From positions 1 to 5,168 of the forward strand of contig DASRBO010000198.1 of NCBI GenBank assembly GCA_035653595.1: DNA of 5,168 nt, written 5' to 3'. Origin of the DNA: DASRBO01 sp035653595. GTDB lineage: Bacteria; Actinomycetota; Acidimicrobiia; Acidimicrobiales; JAJPHE01. The position numbers and the translations under genes are program-made. The notes under the pieces are model-generated. The model was not told the DNA's origin. It was given only the letters and a program-made list of their open reading frames with translations, and ran no database searches. This document shows positions 4,476-5,168 of the stretch, one piece after another (positions within the stretch are counted from its first letter, which is position 1; every line of letters begins with the position of its first letter).

Positions 4476-5168
4476 GCAGCGGCGCGGTACGGATGACGGT
4501 GGAGGAGGATCCCGCCGTCCCCGCCGTCCCGCGCCCGAGTCCCCGCCGACGGCACCCCGTGCGGCGGCGGCCGCCGCCCTCGGACGGCACGACCAGCGCC
4601 CGCTTCCGTAACGGCTCCTGGAGCCACGAGGCGAAGACCTACGTGCACCGTGATCCGAGCACCGCGATCGCCGAGTGGGGACGGACCATGGTCGAGGTGG
4701 CGCCGCCGGCACGTGCGCGACCCGGTACCGCCCGCCGGCCCGCGGCTCCACCCGCAGCCGCACCTGCTCGGCCGCGTCCCGGAAGAACGACTCCACGTAC
4801 TCCGGCATCAGCCGCCGCTCCTCCGACTCCCAGTCGTGGCGGCGCACCCAGCTCAGATCGACGCTGCGGGTGGCCTGGGCGATCCCCACCGCCTCCTCGT
4901 AGCGCCTCAGCTCCTCGGCCGAGAGCGCGTCGATCCGCTCCAGGGAGGCCTGGCGCCGCTTGGGGTTGGCCAGCGTCTCCTTGACCAGGCGCCGGTCGGG
5001 TCGGGTGGTGCCGGCGCCGATCAGGTTCCGCTTGGGGTTGGCCAGCGTCTCCTTGACCAGGCGCTCGAAGTCCAGCCCGTTGCTGGCCAGCATCTCCCCG
5101 ATCACGTCGTAGACCCGGCCCTGGAGGGCGGAGCGCATCTCCTCCAGCTTCCGGGTCAGCCGCTCCAG
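4404..5168 (-). CDS. Internal fragment of a large SNF2/DEAD-type helicase, truncated (5' end outside window)
   Basis: The frame enters from the right edge and runs leftward. Its first about 155 residues (5168 to about 4704) look like the region after the helicase motor core in large SNF2-type helicases: LERLTRKLEEMRSALQGRVYDVIGEMLA, split here as LERLTRKLEEMR and SALQGRVYDVIGEML, then RIDALSAEELRRYEEAVGIA, SVDLSWVRRHDW, LMPEYVESFFRDAAE and YRVAHVPA. Such helicases usually continue for hundreds of residues. Here, after HVPA, the frame turns into Arg/Ser/Gly-rich low-complexity sequence until TGA at 4404-4406, antisense to the vapC remnant. The supported coding part is therefore 4704-5168. A 24-codon in-frame insertion duplicates RLVKETLANPKR. 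Related SNF2 helicases occur in phage-defence loci such as DISARM (DrmD), but no motor motifs or partner genes are visible, so that link is speculative. The family call rests on recalled resemblance. Confidence 0.6.
   Translation of the reverse strand: MERLTRKLEEMRSALQGRVYDVIGEMLASNGLDFERLVKETLANPKRNLIGAGTTRPDRRLVKETLANPKRRQASLERIDALSAEELRRYEEAVGIAQATRSVDLSWVRRHDWESEERRLMPEYVESFFRDAAEQVRLRVEPRAGGRYRVAHVPAAPPRPWSVPTRRSRCSDHGARRSSPRGSRSRYGSGRWSCRPRAAAAAARGAVGGDSGAGRRGRRDPPPPSSVPRRCSSGGGNGSRARRAAEVAASQPTS
4598..4702 (+). other. Possible unrecognised gene fragment on + strand
   Basis: Frame 2 gives a protein-like run with varied residues and GC-rich third positions: RFRNGSW, then SHEAKTYVHRDPSTA and EWGRTMVEV. 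It is flanked on both sides by low-complexity Arg/Pro/Ala peptide. The opposite-strand readings of the same DNA have poorer codon bias. I do not recognise a family. It ends just where helicase similarity on the other strand stops, suggesting a remnant fused at a rearrangement junction. Confidence 0.25.
4956..5064 (-). repeat. 37-bp perfect direct repeat inside the helicase fragment
   Basis: The 37 bp at 4956-4992 recur identically at 5028-5064, a period of 72 bp (24 codons), so the frame is kept. The shared part encodes RLVKETLANPKR. The 35-bp spacer is unique and adds NLIGAGTTRPDR. It is either an in-frame duplication/insertion or an assembly artefact. Confidence 0.85.

Noticed and set aside
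1..5168. CRISPR array, IS element, tRNA or rRNA
   Set aside because: No regularly spaced long repeats, no terminal inverted repeats with a transposase, and no conserved RNA gene sequence were found on either strand.

Overview
The window is very GC-rich throughout, with a strong third-position GC bias in the real genes. PadR-DHA2 and VapBC modules of this style, and possible leaderless translation, point to an actinobacterium or another high-GC environmental lineage. This is an inference; no rRNA or taxonomic marker is present.

Layout from left to right. The C-terminal end of an unrecognised membrane-associated protein stops at 174-176 (+). A spacer follows with a GC hairpin and a 13-bp direct repeat. 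Then comes a small four-helix membrane protein (about 327-832, +) that can only be read by changing frame several times, and a non-coding stretch to about 1082. The best-preserved unit is a two-gene operon on the + strand. It has a PadR-family repressor (1114-1650) and, joined to it by an ATGA overlap, a 14-helix DHA2 (EmrB/QacA-type) drug:proton antiporter (1647-3277). One base is missing at about 2456, which splits the transporter into two ORFs. Just upstream, and running into the padR start codon, lies a distinctive AT-rich element: three near-identical 8-mers at an exact 13-bp period that also form a dyad. It is the obvious candidate PadR operator.

After a gene-poor gap (3278-3849) with small palindromes lies a VapBC-like type II toxin-antitoxin pair (about 3850-4475, +): a ribbon-helix-helix antitoxin and a PIN-domain toxin that originally overlapped by ATGA. 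Both are interrupted by frameshifts, yet all four expected PIN acidic residues remain. From the right edge, on the - strand, enters an internal piece of a large SNF2/DEAD-type helicase. It contains a 37-bp in-frame duplication and loses family resemblance at about position 4704. The remaining ORF (to 4404) is low-complexity Arg/Ser/Gly-rich sequence lying antisense to vapC and to another possible + strand gene fragment.

Functional reading: the PadR-DHA2 operon is a self-contained ligand-responsive efflux module. The toxin-antitoxin remnant next to a broken helicase resembles the debris of an accessory or defence region. Seven or so single-base frame changes are seen, nearly all equivalent to loss of one base and several at G runs. 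They raise a serious alternative: part of the apparent gene decay may be sequencing or assembly error. I did not find a clearly novel system. The most interesting items are the triple operator, the helicase duplication and junction, and the frame-broken but residue-conserved VapBC pair.
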